A stretch of 64,000 nucleotides of DNA, taken from the NCBI RefSeq assembly GCF_051846935.1, contig NZ_JBPYCS010000014.1, forward strand, positions 1 through 64,000, in the 5' to 3' direction. Of the stretch, positions 35,938-45,663 are shown piece by piece. Position 1 is the stretch's first letter. Each line of letters starts with the position of its first letter. The translations under genes and the position numbers were made by a program. The DNA is from JBPYCR01 sp051846935 (GTDB taxonomy: Bacteria; Bacillota; Bacilli; Bacillales; Amphibacillaceae). The notes below the pieces were generated by a model. The model did no database searches. It was not told where the DNA came from and saw nothing but the letters and a program-made list of their open reading frames with translations.

Positions 35938-36535
35938 GAAATGAATTTCATAATTCCAAACCCTTACAGGGCACCGGTTTGAAAACTTAAAAAAAGAAGT
36001 ACCTCTCCAATGGTAGTTTGACTACAAACCATAGACTGGAGGGACACTTCCTATGACCATTATACGTCAACCTAGCTTTGAACCCTTATGGTTCGATAAA
36101 CACTTTGCGCCTACCTGTTTCAGAGAGCATTCTTATCGATATGATAGCTATGGTTCCAAATACGAGACCTTGAAATACACAATCTTTAAGAAATGTATCG
36201 ATTGTCCATTGGCTACTGAAGGCATTTGTCAAAAAGTATTTAAGGTGAAGATCACCAAAGATCTTCGAAGATATACAGTTCCAGCTTTGGGATCAGAAGC
36301 TTAGGGAATTATCTATAATCGACGTACAGCCGTTGATCCTGCAGGAAAAGTAACAGCGAAAAAATCCATTTTAAAAGTTTTGGCAAAAACCTTTAAAATT
36401 AGTTGAGGCGTTGCCTGCGGAAAGCGGAGTGGATCCGCATGGAATACCGCAGACACCAATCTCGCTTTAAATTTTTAAGTCGATTTTAAAATTCTGTTCT
36501 TTTGTGATGTGTTAAAAATGGCAATTATGAAATTG
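35938..36535 (+). mobile_element. internally deleted IS1182-family insertion sequence, copy A
   Basis: About 600 bp sharing long near-identical stretches with the reverse complement of 53119-53638. The shared parts are the 5' leader with its CAAACCATAGACT... region, the transposase start, the C-terminal coding remnant and a common 3' tail rich in CGGAAAGCGGAGTGGATCCG. Only transposase fragments remain, so it cannot move by itself. Terminal inverted repeats are not clear at this level; the ends are where similarity between the two copies stops. Confidence 0.75.
36053..36346 (+). pseudogene. IS1182-family transposase remnant (plus strand)
   Basis: Starts MTIIRQPS, the usual IS1182-group N-terminus, then jumps by internal deletion to a central region. 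That region has the cysteine cluster CIDCPLATEGIC and LRRYTVPALGSEA, then a TAG at 36302-36304. The frame continues as GIIYNRRTAVD, the conserved IYNRRTAVE catalytic-end motif, showing that the stop replaced a tryptophan codon. Most of the DDE domain is missing. Confidence 0.8.
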
Positions 36536-36883
36536 AATCATGTGTGTAAAAATTACTTTAAGTCATAACTAGTATCGATCCTCATCCTCACCCTGGGGGA
36601 CGATTGCGCTTATATTTGTTATCGTTTTTCATGGCGTTTAATTCCTCTTTGCTTTTATTCTTCGTTTTTGTCTTATTTTTGTCTTTTGACATATGATTTT
36701 TTTGCCCCTTTCCAATTCGTATACGTATAGCTTATCCATAAGGTTGAAAAATATTTTTCCATGAAAAACGTTCTGCAAATAAAAAGTTCAAATGCTTGTA
36801 CGAGTTATGCTTATCTCGCTATTGGCATTTGAACGGATAGAAAACAAGAGGTGGTTGCTGGCTTTTTTGAGGTGGATAAATGA
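36536..36883. other. gene-free stretch downstream of the IS remnant
   Basis: About 350 bp of AT-rich sequence between IS remnant copy A and the end of the TRAP permease gene. I see no ORF with a ribosome binding site and no convincing promoter or strong hairpin. Confidence 0.5.
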
Positions 36884-38797
36884 TTAAACGATTGAAGATA
36901 GGCGTGTTTCTTTGTCTTTTGTAGTAACTTTTATAAAAATCATTAAACATAGCATTGCGATAATACCAATTGCATCTGTTATGTACCCTGGAAAGATAAG
37001 CGAAATGGCGATAATTAAAAAGCATGCACTTTCCACTAGTTTTAAATTGCGGATAAAGAACTGCTGTAAACCAAACGCTAAAGAAAACAATCCAATAATT
37101 GCTGTAATGACACTGATAATCGTAACTGTTATGGATCCTTTTAGAATTAATGCTGGTTCAAAAACGAACATAAACGGTAAAATGAAAGCGGGTGCACCTA
37201 AGCGTAACGCGGTAAGACTAGTGGACATTGGCCGATCACCGGAAATACCAGCTGCTACGATTGATGCAAGTGCTACAGGTGGTGTAATTGCTGAGATAAT
37301 ACCGAAATAGAAAATAAACAAATGTGCAGCTAATGGGTTTACACCTAATTGAATTAAAGCAGGAGCGACCATTACACCTAGCACTAAATAGGCTGCAACG
37401 GTTGGTAGTCCCATTCCTAAAACGAGAGAAGCAAGCATTGTTAGCAGTAATAATAACAGCAGATTTCCATTTGCTGTATTTACAAGCAAGGACGACAGTT
37501 GAAAGCCAATGCCAGTCTGCATAATGACTCCTATAACTATTCCTATAGAAGCACAAGCTACAGTAGTTTCAAGCGCACCAATAGCCCCTTTTCTCATTGA
37601 TAAAATGATACTAGAAATGCTCATTCTGTTTTTCGGATTTATAAAAGTAGATAAGATCGTAACAACAATTGCCCAGAATCCAGCTTTCATAGGGGATAAT
37701 TGAACAATAAGTAATAAGTAGACAAGGACTAATGGCGATAGTAATAAATGCCATCCTTTTGACAAAGTCTTTGTTATTTTGGGAACCTCATCTTTTTCCA
37801 AACCTCTTACATTCTTTTTAATTGCTTCTACGTCAACGACAATAAAAACAGAAACGTAAAACAATATCGCAGGAATAGCGGCAGAAATTACAACCTCCCA
37901 AAAAGGGATTTGTAATACTTCGGCTATTAAAAATGCTGCCGCTCCCATAATCGGAGGCATAAATTGTCCGCCTGTAGACGAAACGGCTTCTACTGCTCCT
38001 GCAAAACGAGAAGAATATCCTGTCTTTTTCATTAAAGGAATTGTAAAACTTCCTGTGCCTGCTGTGTTGGCAACCGCACTTCCAGATATAGAACCAAACA
38101 GTCCACTTGCTATGACCGATATTTTTGCTGGACCTCCACGCACTTTTCCTACTAGTCCTTTTGCCAAATCGATGAAAATATCGCCTGCTCCAGAAATATT
38201 CAATACCGCAGCATACAAAATAAATAAAAAGACAAAGGTTGATGCAACTCCTAGAGCAATTCCGAATACCCCTTCGACACCCATTATTTGATAACGTAGA
38301 ATTTCAGCTGTATTATATCCTTTGTGATGGAGAGCACCACTGAACATATTTCCAATATACGCATATCCAATAAAAATAAGGACAATAATTGGAAGGGAAT
38401 AACCAATTGTTCGTCGAGTTGCTTCAAGAATAAGAAGAAGGACAATTAACGAAATAATAATTTGAGCTGGTGTTATCCGTCCTGTTTGTGTCCATATGTC
38501 CATATGGTTAATAACGATATAACCAAGAGATATAATTGTTAGTATAATTAATGCGATTTTTCCTATACTAAATTGGCCTTTTAGTGATTCGCTTGCTCCA
38601 AACGGATAAATAATAAATATAATAGCCATAGCAAATAGCAAATGTACGGAACGTTGTTGTAAGATCGGAAAAATACCGAAATATGCAGTGTATAATTGAA
38701 AACAAGCCCAAATCACGGCTACCACAGTTATTGTAATTTGAAAGGCTCTTTTTTGTTTATCGTTTTGGAATATAGAGTTGCTAAACAGGATCATCAC
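36884..38797 (-). CDS. TRAP transporter fused permease (TAXI type, DctQM fusion)
   Basis: 637 residues with about 16-18 membrane segments: the small DctQ-like part (roughly the first 130 residues) is fused to a DctM-like large subunit. This is the layout of 4TM/12TM TRAP-TAXI permeases. The conserved loop GSISGSAVANTAGTGSFTIP (around 235) and VLGMGLPTVAAYLVLGVM are diagnostic. GGAGTG precedes the tandem ATG start. The TAXI binding protein is encoded about 90 bp upstream on the same strand. These systems often carry glutamate, aromatic or dicarboxylic acids; the substrate is unknown here. Confidence 0.92.
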   Translation of the reverse strand: MMILFSNSIFQNDKQKRAFQITITVVAVIWACFQLYTAYFGIFPILQQRSVHLLFAMAIIFIIYPFGASESLKGQFSIGKIALIILTIISLGYIVINHMDIWTQTGRITPAQIIISLIVLLLILEATRRTIGYSLPIIVLIFIGYAYIGNMFSGALHHKGYNTAEILRYQIMGVEGVFGIALGVASTFVFLFILYAAVLNISGAGDIFIDLAKGLVGKVRGGPAKISVIASGLFGSISGSAVANTAGTGSFTIPLMKKTGYSSRFAGAVEAVSSTGGQFMPPIMGAAAFLIAEVLQIPFWEVVISAAIPAILFYVSVFIVVDVEAIKKNVRGLEKDEVPKITKTLSKGWHLLLSPLVLVYLLLIVQLSPMKAGFWAIVVTILSTFINPKNRMSISSIILSMRKGAIGALETTVACASIGIVIGVIMQTGIGFQLSSLLVNTANGNLLLLLLLTMLASLVLGMGLPTVAAYLVLGVMVAPALIQLGVNPLAAHLFIFYFGIISAITPPVALASIVAAGISGDRPMSTSLTALRLGAPAFILPFMFVFEPALILKGSITVTIISVITAIIGLFSLAFGLQQFFIRNLKLVESACFLIIAISLIFPGYITDAIGIIAMLCLMIFIKVTTKDKETRLSSIV

Positions 38798-38889
38798 TCC
38801 ATTTCATTGTTGTAATTTTAACCGTGTAGTGAAAGCAAGGCAATAAATGATTTATAGTAAACCAATTTATTGCCTTGAGCTTTTATTAA

Positions 38890-39891
38890 TTATTCAATGA
38901 CACCATTTTCTTCGAAATATTTTTTGGCACCGGGATGCAGTTTATCTGGATCAATAATTCCACGTTCAATATACTCCGCGTTTTTTTCTAGTGTAATGGA
39001 TTCACCGCCTGGATGAGCTGCTGCAACTTCGCTATTATTCTCAATTAAATTCTTTGTAATCTCATAAATGTGATCTTCTGATACATCGTTATGTGTGTAT
39101 AATACAGTGTAATAAGAATAGAAATATTTGTCCTCATCTACACCAGGGTATGTGCCTTTTGGTATTTTAGTAGTAGCCCATAAAGGATGTTTTTCGTTAA
39201 AAGAGTCTGTAGCTTCTTTATCAATATCTAATATTTTTATCCCTCTTGTACTAGCGAGTTCTTCCAAAAGACCGCTTTTCGGAAAGGCTGTGTAAATACC
39301 TGCATCGATATTATTATCTTTCATCGCTTCTACCATTTCAGTGTATGGTAGGTATTCCCACGTAATATCGCTTTCACTTATGCCGGCTTCTTCAAGAAGT
39401 GCTGCAGTTGCATCTTTTGTTGATTCGGATGCCACCCCTACTTTCAATCCTTTTAATTCGTTCACGTTTGTAAGTTCGGAGTCTTCCAATACAACAATTG
39501 ACATAACATTGTCGTATAAGGCCATTACAGGCTGTATCTTCTCTAACTTAGTATCAAACTCGCCTTCTCCAGCCATCGCTCGTTCCATCATGTCAACCAT
39601 ACCTAAGCCTAAGACTGCTTGTCCGTCTTCAAGTGACTGAGGTGTTTGACTAACAGAAGGCGGGGTGGTAGCGTTCAAGTGAATCTTTTCAGAGTTCTCA
39701 TTTATAACCTTTAACATACCTCCGCCAATTAAATTATAAGCTCCCCCTGAGCTTCCAGTAGCAAAAGCACCAGAGAGCGTTTCACCTGATTTTTCGCCAC
39801 TACTGCTATTATCGTTACCGCAAGCTGAAACGAGCAAAACAATAATTAAGGTAAAACATAAAAAACTGATTTTTAATCGTTTACTGTTCAA
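38890..39891 (-). CDS. TAXI-family TRAP transporter solute-binding lipoprotein
   Basis: About 333 residues. The start is placed at TTG 39891 because AGGAGG stands just before it and the following signal peptide ends in lipobox L-V-S-A-C. The ATG at 39951 would add 20 residues without a site. The TAXI signature FATGSSGGAYNLIGGGMLK follows the linker, and the rest matches the two-lobed family fold. It delivers solute to the fused permease downstream. No enzyme gene is co-oriented nearby, so the substrate gives no context clue. Confidence 0.9.
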   Translation of the reverse strand: MNSKRLKISFLCFTLIIVLLVSACGNDNSSSGEKSGETLSGAFATGSSGGAYNLIGGGMLKVINENSEKIHLNATTPPSVSQTPQSLEDGQAVLGLGMVDMMERAMAGEGEFDTKLEKIQPVMALYDNVMSIVVLEDSELTNVNELKGLKVGVASESTKDATAALLEEAGISESDITWEYLPYTEMVEAMKDNNIDAGIYTAFPKSGLLEELASTRGIKILDIDKEATDSFNEKHPLWATTKIPKGTYPGVDEDKYFYSYYTVLYTHNDVSEDHIYEITKNLIENNSEVAAAHPGGESITLEKNAEYIERGIIDPDKLHPGAKKYFEENGVIE

Positions 39892-40133
39892 ATTAATCCT
39901 CCTAAGTGGTATATGTATTTTTAAAGAATGTATTGCTGTAAAGTTGATCATTGAAATGTGTTGTAATAGCTTTCCTTAATTTAGCTTGAAAAAGAAGAAT
40001 ATTAATTAGAGGGATTGAATATACGCTTCAGTTACGAAAACAATTGTTTAATAAAAAAGGTGGAAATTATGTATTTAGATTAGATGATAGTTTAGCAATT
40101 AATTATACAGTTGTCAATAATGCGAAAATTTTT

Positions 40134-40396
40134 GATTGAGTTACGTATTTGTGGGTGATATTTTAAGAAGTTAAAAAACCGCTCTTTGTATTCGTTAATT
40201 TTAGTATTGATTCCTACCGACCGCAGTAGATATACACTACGCTTTCCGAGGAGGCTGAAGCCGTGCCCGCGGAAAGCATCCACCTGCAGTGAACATCAAC
40301 GATGTTATTCATGTGTATATCGTTCGAAGTAAAATTGATCACATATTATCTAGTTAGATTCGTGCATCTGTTCCCCCACAAACATTTTACTCATAC
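40134..40396 (+). repeat. 263-bp MITE-like repeat, copy 1
   Basis: Nearly identical to 57328-57590 in the same orientation. Imperfect terminal inverted repeats share GAGT, six variable bases, then TTTGTGGG. The GC-rich core (GAAGCCGTGCCCGCGGAAAG) can fold, and no ORF of note lies inside. It occupies much of the 680-bp gene-free gap 39892-40575; the rest is AT-rich apart from the operator at 40538. Confidence 0.85.
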
Positions 40397-40537
40397 AAAA
40401 TTTTTGTATAAATTGTAATTCAAATGCGTTCAAGTATATCGCTTGGAAAAGTATTAATTGCCTTAACAATTTTCTGCTAATTAAGTATTTTTTAAAAATA
40501 CTGTTGTTTTTTATTTTCAGATAATGTATGATGTTAC

Positions 40538-40563
40538 TAAACCGAATTAGTAAACCGATTTAG
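40538..40563 (+). promoter_or_regulatory. tandem operator in front of the LacI-type gene
   Basis: TAAACCGAATTAG (40538-40550) is directly followed by TAAACCGATTTAG (40551-40563), one mismatch in 13. The LacI-family AACCG half-site is obvious in both. The sites lie immediately upstream of the regulator start, so autoregulation is likely. I found no third copy before the uxaE operon. Confidence 0.7.
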
Positions 40564-40575
40564 TGGGTGATGATT

Positions 40576-41586
40576 ATGCGTGGGAAAGTAACTATAAGCC
40601 ATGTTGCTCGTGAAGCTGGTGTTTCTAAAAGCACTGTTTCTCAGTTTTTGAACGCACGATATGATTACATGAGTGAAGAAACGAAGAAAAGAATTGAAAA
40701 AACAATAATTGAATTAAATTATCAACCAAATGCTATCGCAAGAAGCTTGAAAACAAAAAACACAGCAACAATTGGAGTGATTGTTGCAAACATTCTTCAT
40801 ACGTATTCAACACAAGTCATTAGATCAATAGAAAATGTTTGTCATGAACGTAGGATTTCAACAATAATTTGTAATGCTGATAATGATCCTGAGAAAGAAT
40901 TGAACTATATTGAAACTCTTTTATCTAAGCAAGTGGATGGACTTATCGTAATTCCGATGAAGGAGAATGCTAAAGAATATCGTCGGCTCATTAATCAAAA
41001 ATACCCGATTATATTTCTCGATCGACTACTTGATGAAGTAGAAAATGAATCTATTCTTTTAAATAACGAATTGGCTTCAGAATTAGCAGTAGATCATTTA
41101 TTGGAAAACAAATATGACAAAATTGCAATAATGACAACACCGTTAAATGCGAATATAACACCTCGTTTGGAGAGAGTACGAGGCTATGAAAACGCGCTAA
41201 GAAAGCATCGCATACCAGTAGATACGCAATACATTAAAAGTGTACCGGTTAATCGTATGCAAAAAGAACTAGAAAATTTATTTAAACTTACTATTCCTCC
41301 GAATGCAATTATTTCGGGGAACGATTTAACGCTCGTAGAAATTTTAAGTTTTATAAAACAGAATGAATATGTATTGGGCAAGGAAATAGGCTTGGTTACA
41401 ATAGATGAAGTGCCATATGCATCGCTATTTACACCATCTATTACGACCATTATGCAACCGACATTTGAAATGGGGAAGAAAGCAGCAGAATTGTTGCTAG
41501 ACAAAATTGAAAAAAAGTCAAATTTATCACGTGAGATTTATCGTTTTAAGCCGAGTCTTATCGTAAGAAATTCTTCTATAAAATAA
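40576..41586 (+). CDS. LacI family transcriptional regulator
   Basis: About 336 residues. The N-terminal LacI helix-turn-helix has ISHVAREAGVSKSTVSQFLN, the hinge NYQPNAIARSLK and a periplasmic-binding-protein-like effector domain (TIGVIVANILHTYSTQVIRSIE). The ATG at 40576 follows GGGTGATG; GTG 40567 is an in-frame alternative. It lies 52 bp before the hexuronate operon on the same strand, so it is presumably the local repressor responding to a hexuronate intermediate such as KDG or fructuronate (KdgR/UxuR analogue; inference). The tandem operator at 40538 supports autoregulation. Confidence 0.92.
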   Translation: MRGKVTISHVAREAGVSKSTVSQFLNARYDYMSEETKKRIEKTIIELNYQPNAIARSLKTKNTATIGVIVANILHTYSTQVIRSIENVCHERRISTIICNADNDPEKELNYIETLLSKQVDGLIVIPMKENAKEYRRLINQKYPIIFLDRLLDEVENESILLNNELASELAVDHLLENKYDKIAIMTTPLNANITPRLERVRGYENALRKHRIPVDTQYIKSVPVNRMQKELENLFKLTIPPNAIISGNDLTLVEILSFIKQNEYVLGKEIGLVTIDEVPYASLFTPSITTIMQPTFEMGKKAAELLLDKIEKKSNLSREIYRFKPSLIVRNSSIK

Positions 41587-41608
41587 GAAAAGTGAAATAA
41601 CACTATTT

Positions 41609-41622
41609 TGAAAGCGGTTAAA
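41609..41622 (+). promoter_or_regulatory. cre-like site before the uxaE operon (one mismatch)
   Basis: TGAAAGCGGTTAAA matches the cre consensus TGWAANCGNTNWCA except for A instead of C at position 13. It sits 17 bp before the uxaE start, in or next to the leader, where CcpA roadblocks occur. Because of the mismatch, confidence is low. Confidence 0.35.
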
Positions 41623-41638
41623 TTAGGAGGGTTAAAAG

Positions 41639-43123
41639 ATGATGGATGTTGTGAAGCAATTAGAGCAAGGTGTTTGTCCAACTAATACTGAGAAAAACAT
41701 TAAAGTATATACAAAGTCATTTCTAAAGTATCAGAACGATGTACTGATTATGGTGAAAGAAAATAGAATAGATTTTATTTTGATTTCGGGTACAGGAGAC
41801 CTGTACAACAATTTGATTGGAGAAAAAGTTGGAACTAAGACAAAAAAATGCAGAACCTCGCATGAAAATAGACGAATAATTAATTCGTTTCTGGAGTATA
41901 CAAAACCAAAAGCTTTTGGAAATAAAGTGGCAACAATAGGATTGGGAGATAGACTTGGTTTAGCTTCTACTGGTCATATTGAAGTGACAAGTGGAAAAAG
42001 TATTAAACCAGTCTTAGCACAACAGAGTATTAGGGAACTCGATCTAACTGGAAGAACAATGACAGATATCATTGATGCTGCCAGCTTTGCGGTATTGAAA
42101 GAAGGATATACTGGTGGGTTTGGAGCTGATGCAGATCATATTAAAAAAGAAGAACACGTGAAAGAAGCATTAGATCTTGGCTATTCAATGATTACTTTAG
42201 ACTGCTCAGATCAGATAAAACAAAATTACTCTAGTAAACAAATATTTGAATTAAAAGAGGACTACAGCAAGTTAAGTGCCGAAGATCAAGAATATTATTT
42301 TGGAAAGTATTTGCATAAGACCTTCAAAATAAATGATACAGACATTTACTTTTCTGAAGAAACAATTATGAGAGCGGTGTTCGTATATCAAGAGGCATTA
42401 GATTTTGTAGCGTATATTTATAAAACATATATCTCACCCGTAGATAGAGACATAGACTTTGAATTATCCATTGACGAAACGAGAACTATTACAACTCCGA
42501 TGGAACATTTCTTCGTAGCGAATGAATTAAAAGATAGAAATGTTAAACTAACTAGTTTAGCACCTAGATTTTGTGGAGAATTCCAAAAGGGGATTGATTA
42601 CATAGGAGATATAGAGCAATTTAATATAGAGTTAAAACAACATGCAGATATCGCTGATCATTTTCATTATAAATTAAGCATACATTCCGGCAGCGATAAG
42701 TTTAAAGTTTTTCCCATTATTACAAAACATACAAAGGGTTTATTCCACGTGAAAACAGCAGGAACAAATTGGCTTGAAGCGATTAGAGTAATTGCAGTAA
42801 AGGAACCAGGTCTTTATCGAGAATTGCATGCATTTGCTCTCAATAATATAGAAGAAGCTTTAAAATATTACGATATTAATCCAGATTTATCTAGTATACC
42901 TTCGTTAAGCGAGCGAGAGGATGATGAATTACCTCAATACATGGATGAGGATGCATCAAGACAACTGCTACACATTACATATGGGCTGATTTTATCGTAT
43001 AAAGAAGGTAGCGAATATGTTTATAAAGATAAGATTTACAAGTGTTTAATCGATGAAGAGGAAACGTATTCTGCAGCCTTAATAACCCATATAGGTAAGC
43101 ATTTACAGCTCTTAAATAAATGA
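41639..43123 (+). CDS. uxaE: tagaturonate epimerase family protein
   Basis: 494 residues of the UxaE family (first recognised in Thermotoga hexuronate operons), which interconverts D-tagaturonate and D-fructuronate so that galacturonate can enter the glucuronate branch. Recognisable segments are KVATIGLGDRLGLASTGHIE (about 100-120), GGFGADADHIKKEEHV and a late YKLSIHSGSDKFKVFP. The metal-binding Asp/His set lies in ADADH, LDCSD and HSGSD (inference from conservation). AGGAGGG precedes the ATG pair. It is the first gene of the hexuronate operon and is followed directly by the reductase. Confidence 0.85.
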   Translation: MMDVVKQLEQGVCPTNTEKNIKVYTKSFLKYQNDVLIMVKENRIDFILISGTGDLYNNLIGEKVGTKTKKCRTSHENRRIINSFLEYTKPKAFGNKVATIGLGDRLGLASTGHIEVTSGKSIKPVLAQQSIRELDLTGRTMTDIIDAASFAVLKEGYTGGFGADADHIKKEEHVKEALDLGYSMITLDCSDQIKQNYSSKQIFELKEDYSKLSAEDQEYYFGKYLHKTFKINDTDIYFSEETIMRAVFVYQEALDFVAYIYKTYISPVDRDIDFELSIDETRTITTPMEHFFVANELKDRNVKLTSLAPRFCGEFQKGIDYIGDIEQFNIELKQHADIADHFHYKLSIHSGSDKFKVFPIITKHTKGLFHVKTAGTNWLEAIRVIAVKEPGLYRELHAFALNNIEEALKYYDINPDLSSIPSLSEREDDELPQYMDEDASRQLLHITYGLILSYKEGSEYVYKDKIYKCLIDEEETYSAALITHIGKHLQLLNK

Positions 43124-43137
43124 AAGGAGGAACTGTG

Positions 43138-43908
43138 ATGAAGAACTTATTTGACTTAACAGGATATACTGCTGTAATTACGGGTGGAACAAGTACATTA
43201 GGTTCGGAAATGGCAATCGGGCTGGCTGAACATGGAGCCAACGTGGCAATTACAGGTAGAGATGAGCAAAAAGGTAGAAAAGTTGTGAACAAAATAGAAT
43301 CTCTAGGCGTGAAATGTAAGTTTTTTCATTGTGATGTTCTAGAAAAAAGTGAGATTGATCATCTAGTGAATTCAATTTATGAATGGACAGAAAATGTGGA
43401 TGTATTACTGAATGCACCAGGAGCAAATAGTCCAACTCCTTTTTTAGAACTGAACATGGAAGAATGGGATAAAATAATGGATGTTAATTTAAAAGGGACA
43501 GTTATGACGTGTCAGTCGTTTGCAAAAAAAATGATTGATCAAAAGCATCCAGCGAGTATTATTAACATTTCGTCTGTTTCATCGGAAACACCACTATCTA
43601 AAGTGTTTACTTACTCTGCATCCAAGTCAGGGATTAACAGTATTACAAAATCTTTAGCGCTCGTGTTAGCTCCATATAATATAAGAGTAAATGCAATTGT
43701 GCCAGGATTTTTTCCTGCTGAACAAAACAAAAAAATACTGAGTGAAGACCGAAAAGAATCTATTATAAAGCACACACCAATGGCGCGTTTTGGAGAAGCA
43801 AAGGAGTTAAAAGGCGTAGCTATATGGTTAGCTTCTCATGATGCTTCCAGTTTCGTTACTGGTTCTTTGGTGAATGTAGATGGCGGATTTACGTCAATGA
43901 CGATTTAA
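43138..43908 (+). CDS. SDR oxidoreductase, probable D-mannonate/fructuronate reductase
   Basis: 256 residues of the classical SDR fold. The cofactor motif TGGTSTLG is near residue 13, NAPG replaces NNAG (about 85-90), and catalytic Ser, Tyr, Lys are in ISSVSSE...YSASKSG. Homologues in firmicute hexuronate operons (YjmF/UxuB type) reduce D-fructuronate to D-mannonate with NADH. The position between the epimerase and mannonate dehydratase fits this step exactly. AAAGGAGG lies at the end of the upstream gene; ATG 43138 is best spaced. Confidence 0.88.
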   Translation: MKNLFDLTGYTAVITGGTSTLGSEMAIGLAEHGANVAITGRDEQKGRKVVNKIESLGVKCKFFHCDVLEKSEIDHLVNSIYEWTENVDVLLNAPGANSPTPFLELNMEEWDKIMDVNLKGTVMTCQSFAKKMIDQKHPASIINISSVSSETPLSKVFTYSASKSGINSITKSLALVLAPYNIRVNAIVPGFFPAEQNKKILSEDRKESIIKHTPMARFGEAKELKGVAIWLASHDASSFVTGSLVNVDGGFTSMTI

Positions 43909-43923
43909 GGGAGGTGATGTTAG

Positions 43924-44970
43924 ATGAAAATGAGTTTTCGTTGGTATGGTGAAGGTGACGAGGTTACACTCGAGAATATTAAGCAGATTCCAGGAATGAA
44001 GGGTATTGTTTCCGCCATTTATGATATTCCCGTAGGTGAAGTCTGGTCTGAAACTGCAATAAAGAAGCTAGTACAATCTATTGAAGATAAGAACCTAGAA
44101 TTAACAGTTATAGAAAGTGTCCCAGTACATGAAGATATTAAGCTTGGACGTTCAACGAGAGACAAATGGATTAGCAATTATAAACAAACGTTAAGAAATT
44201 TATCGAACGCAGGAATAGAGGTAGTTTGTTATAATTTCATGCCAGTTTTTGATTGGACGAGAACAAATTTGCATGCGCCTCTACCGGATGGTTCTAACTC
44301 TTTATTATTTGATGCAAAGTCTACAAATGATGTTGATCTATTTAATGGAGAATTCATTTTACCTGGATGGGATATTTCGTATCAGGAAGATGAATTAAGA
44401 AGTGTAGTTGATCAATATAAAGAGATAAGCGAAAAGAAGCTAATGAATAATTTAATATATTTCTTGAAAGAAGTTATACCTGTAGCAGAAGAAGAAAATA
44501 TAGTAATGGCAATTCATCCGGACGATCCACCTTGGCCTATCTTTGGTTTACCAAGAGTTGTTACGAATTTAGAAAATGTGAAAAATATATTATCCGAGGT
44601 AGATAGCCCTAATAATGGTATTACATTTTGTACCGGTTCCTATGGAGCTAATCCTGATATTAATTTAATTCAATTTATAAAAGAAGTCTCTGAAAGAATT
44701 CACTTTGTTCATGCACGAAATATAAAAAGATTAGGAAACGGTTCTTTCCAAGAGACATCCCATCTATCCAGAGATGGAGAAATTGATATGGTCGGAGTTA
44801 TTAATACATTAATTGAAAGCGGATACAATGGACCGATACGGCCGGATCACGGCAGAATGATTTGGGGAGAAACAGGTAGACCTGGCTATGGATTATATGA
44901 TAGGGCGTTAGGTGCAACATATTTAAATGGAATTATTGATACGGTCAAATCTATTAATAATATTAGGTGA
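43924..44970 (+). CDS. uxuA: mannonate dehydratase
   Basis: A 348-residue UxuA protein dehydrating D-mannonate to 2-keto-3-deoxy-D-gluconate. Diagnostic features are MKMSFRWYGEGDEVTLENI at the N-terminus and the metal-binding histidines and cysteine in MAIHPDDPPWPIFGLPR, TFCTGSYGANP and HFVHARN. The terminal PIRPDHGRMIWGE region is also typical. The normal length and all core motifs are present. AGGGAGGTGATG precedes the start, and the gene lies 15 bp after the reductase. Confidence 0.95.
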   Translation: MKMSFRWYGEGDEVTLENIKQIPGMKGIVSAIYDIPVGEVWSETAIKKLVQSIEDKNLELTVIESVPVHEDIKLGRSTRDKWISNYKQTLRNLSNAGIEVVCYNFMPVFDWTRTNLHAPLPDGSNSLLFDAKSTNDVDLFNGEFILPGWDISYQEDELRSVVDQYKEISEKKLMNNLIYFLKEVIPVAEEENIVMAIHPDDPPWPIFGLPRVVTNLENVKNILSEVDSPNNGITFCTGSYGANPDINLIQFIKEVSERIHFVHARNIKRLGNGSFQETSHLSRDGEIDMVGVINTLIESGYNGPIRPDHGRMIWGETGRPGYGLYDRALGATYLNGIIDTVKSINNIR

Positions 44971-45024
44971 TAAAAATTTGGATCTAGTTTTATAAAAAGA
45001 ATAAATGAATAGAGGGATCCAACA

Positions 45025-45663
45025 ATGATAAAACAAAAAATCATGTCACAAATGTTTGAACAGAAATTGGTTGTAATTATAAGAGGAGATTCTTATGAAG
45101 AGGGAAAAAAGATAATTGATGCTTGTATTTCTGGTGGAATAGACATGATAGAAGTTACATATTCCAATAGCGGAGCATCGGATCTTATTTCGTTTTATAG
45201 GAAGGACAATCCCGATAAATTAATTGGAGCTGGAACAGTTTTAGATAGTGAAACTGCGAGAATAGCGATTCTCAGTGGCGCACAATTCATTGTAAGCCCC
45301 ACCTTTAGTAAGGAAATAGCGAAGTTATGTAACCGGTATTTTATTCCTTATTTGCCAGGGTGTATGACACTGACGGAGTGTATGAATGCTATTGAATATG
45401 GTGTTGATGTCGTAAAACTGTTTCCAAGTAATATATATAAATCATCTATCATAAATACTTTTAAAGGTCCAGTTCCTAATATCAATATAATGCCGACCGG
45501 TGGTATTAATCTTGAAAATATTACAGAATGGCTTGACAAGGGAGCAACGATGATTGGTGTCGGTGGCGAAATAACCAATAGAAATAATAAAGATAGCTTT
45601 GATGAAATAACTATTAAAAGTAAATTATTTTTAAATCGAATAAAGGAATGGAAAAATGAGTAG
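45025..45663 (+). CDS. 2-keto-3-deoxy-6-phosphogluconate/4-hydroxy-2-oxoglutarate aldolase
   Basis: A 212-residue class I aldolase (Eda type) splitting KDPG into pyruvate and glyceraldehyde 3-phosphate. The Schiff-base lysine is in VDVVKLFPS (about 133), the catalytic glutamate in MIEVTYSN (about 40) and the phosphate-binding region in PTGGINLEN. GAGGGATCC precedes the ATG. It overlaps the kinase gene by 8 bp, a sign of coupled translation of the two last pathway enzymes. Confidence 0.93.
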   Translation: MIKQKIMSQMFEQKLVVIIRGDSYEEGKKIIDACISGGIDMIEVTYSNSGASDLISFYRKDNPDKLIGAGTVLDSETARIAILSGAQFIVSPTFSKEIAKLCNRYFIPYLPGCMTLTECMNAIEYGVDVVKLFPSNIYKSSIINTFKGPVPNINIMPTGGINLENITEWLDKGATMIGVGGEITNRNNKDSFDEITIKSKLFLNRIKEWKNE

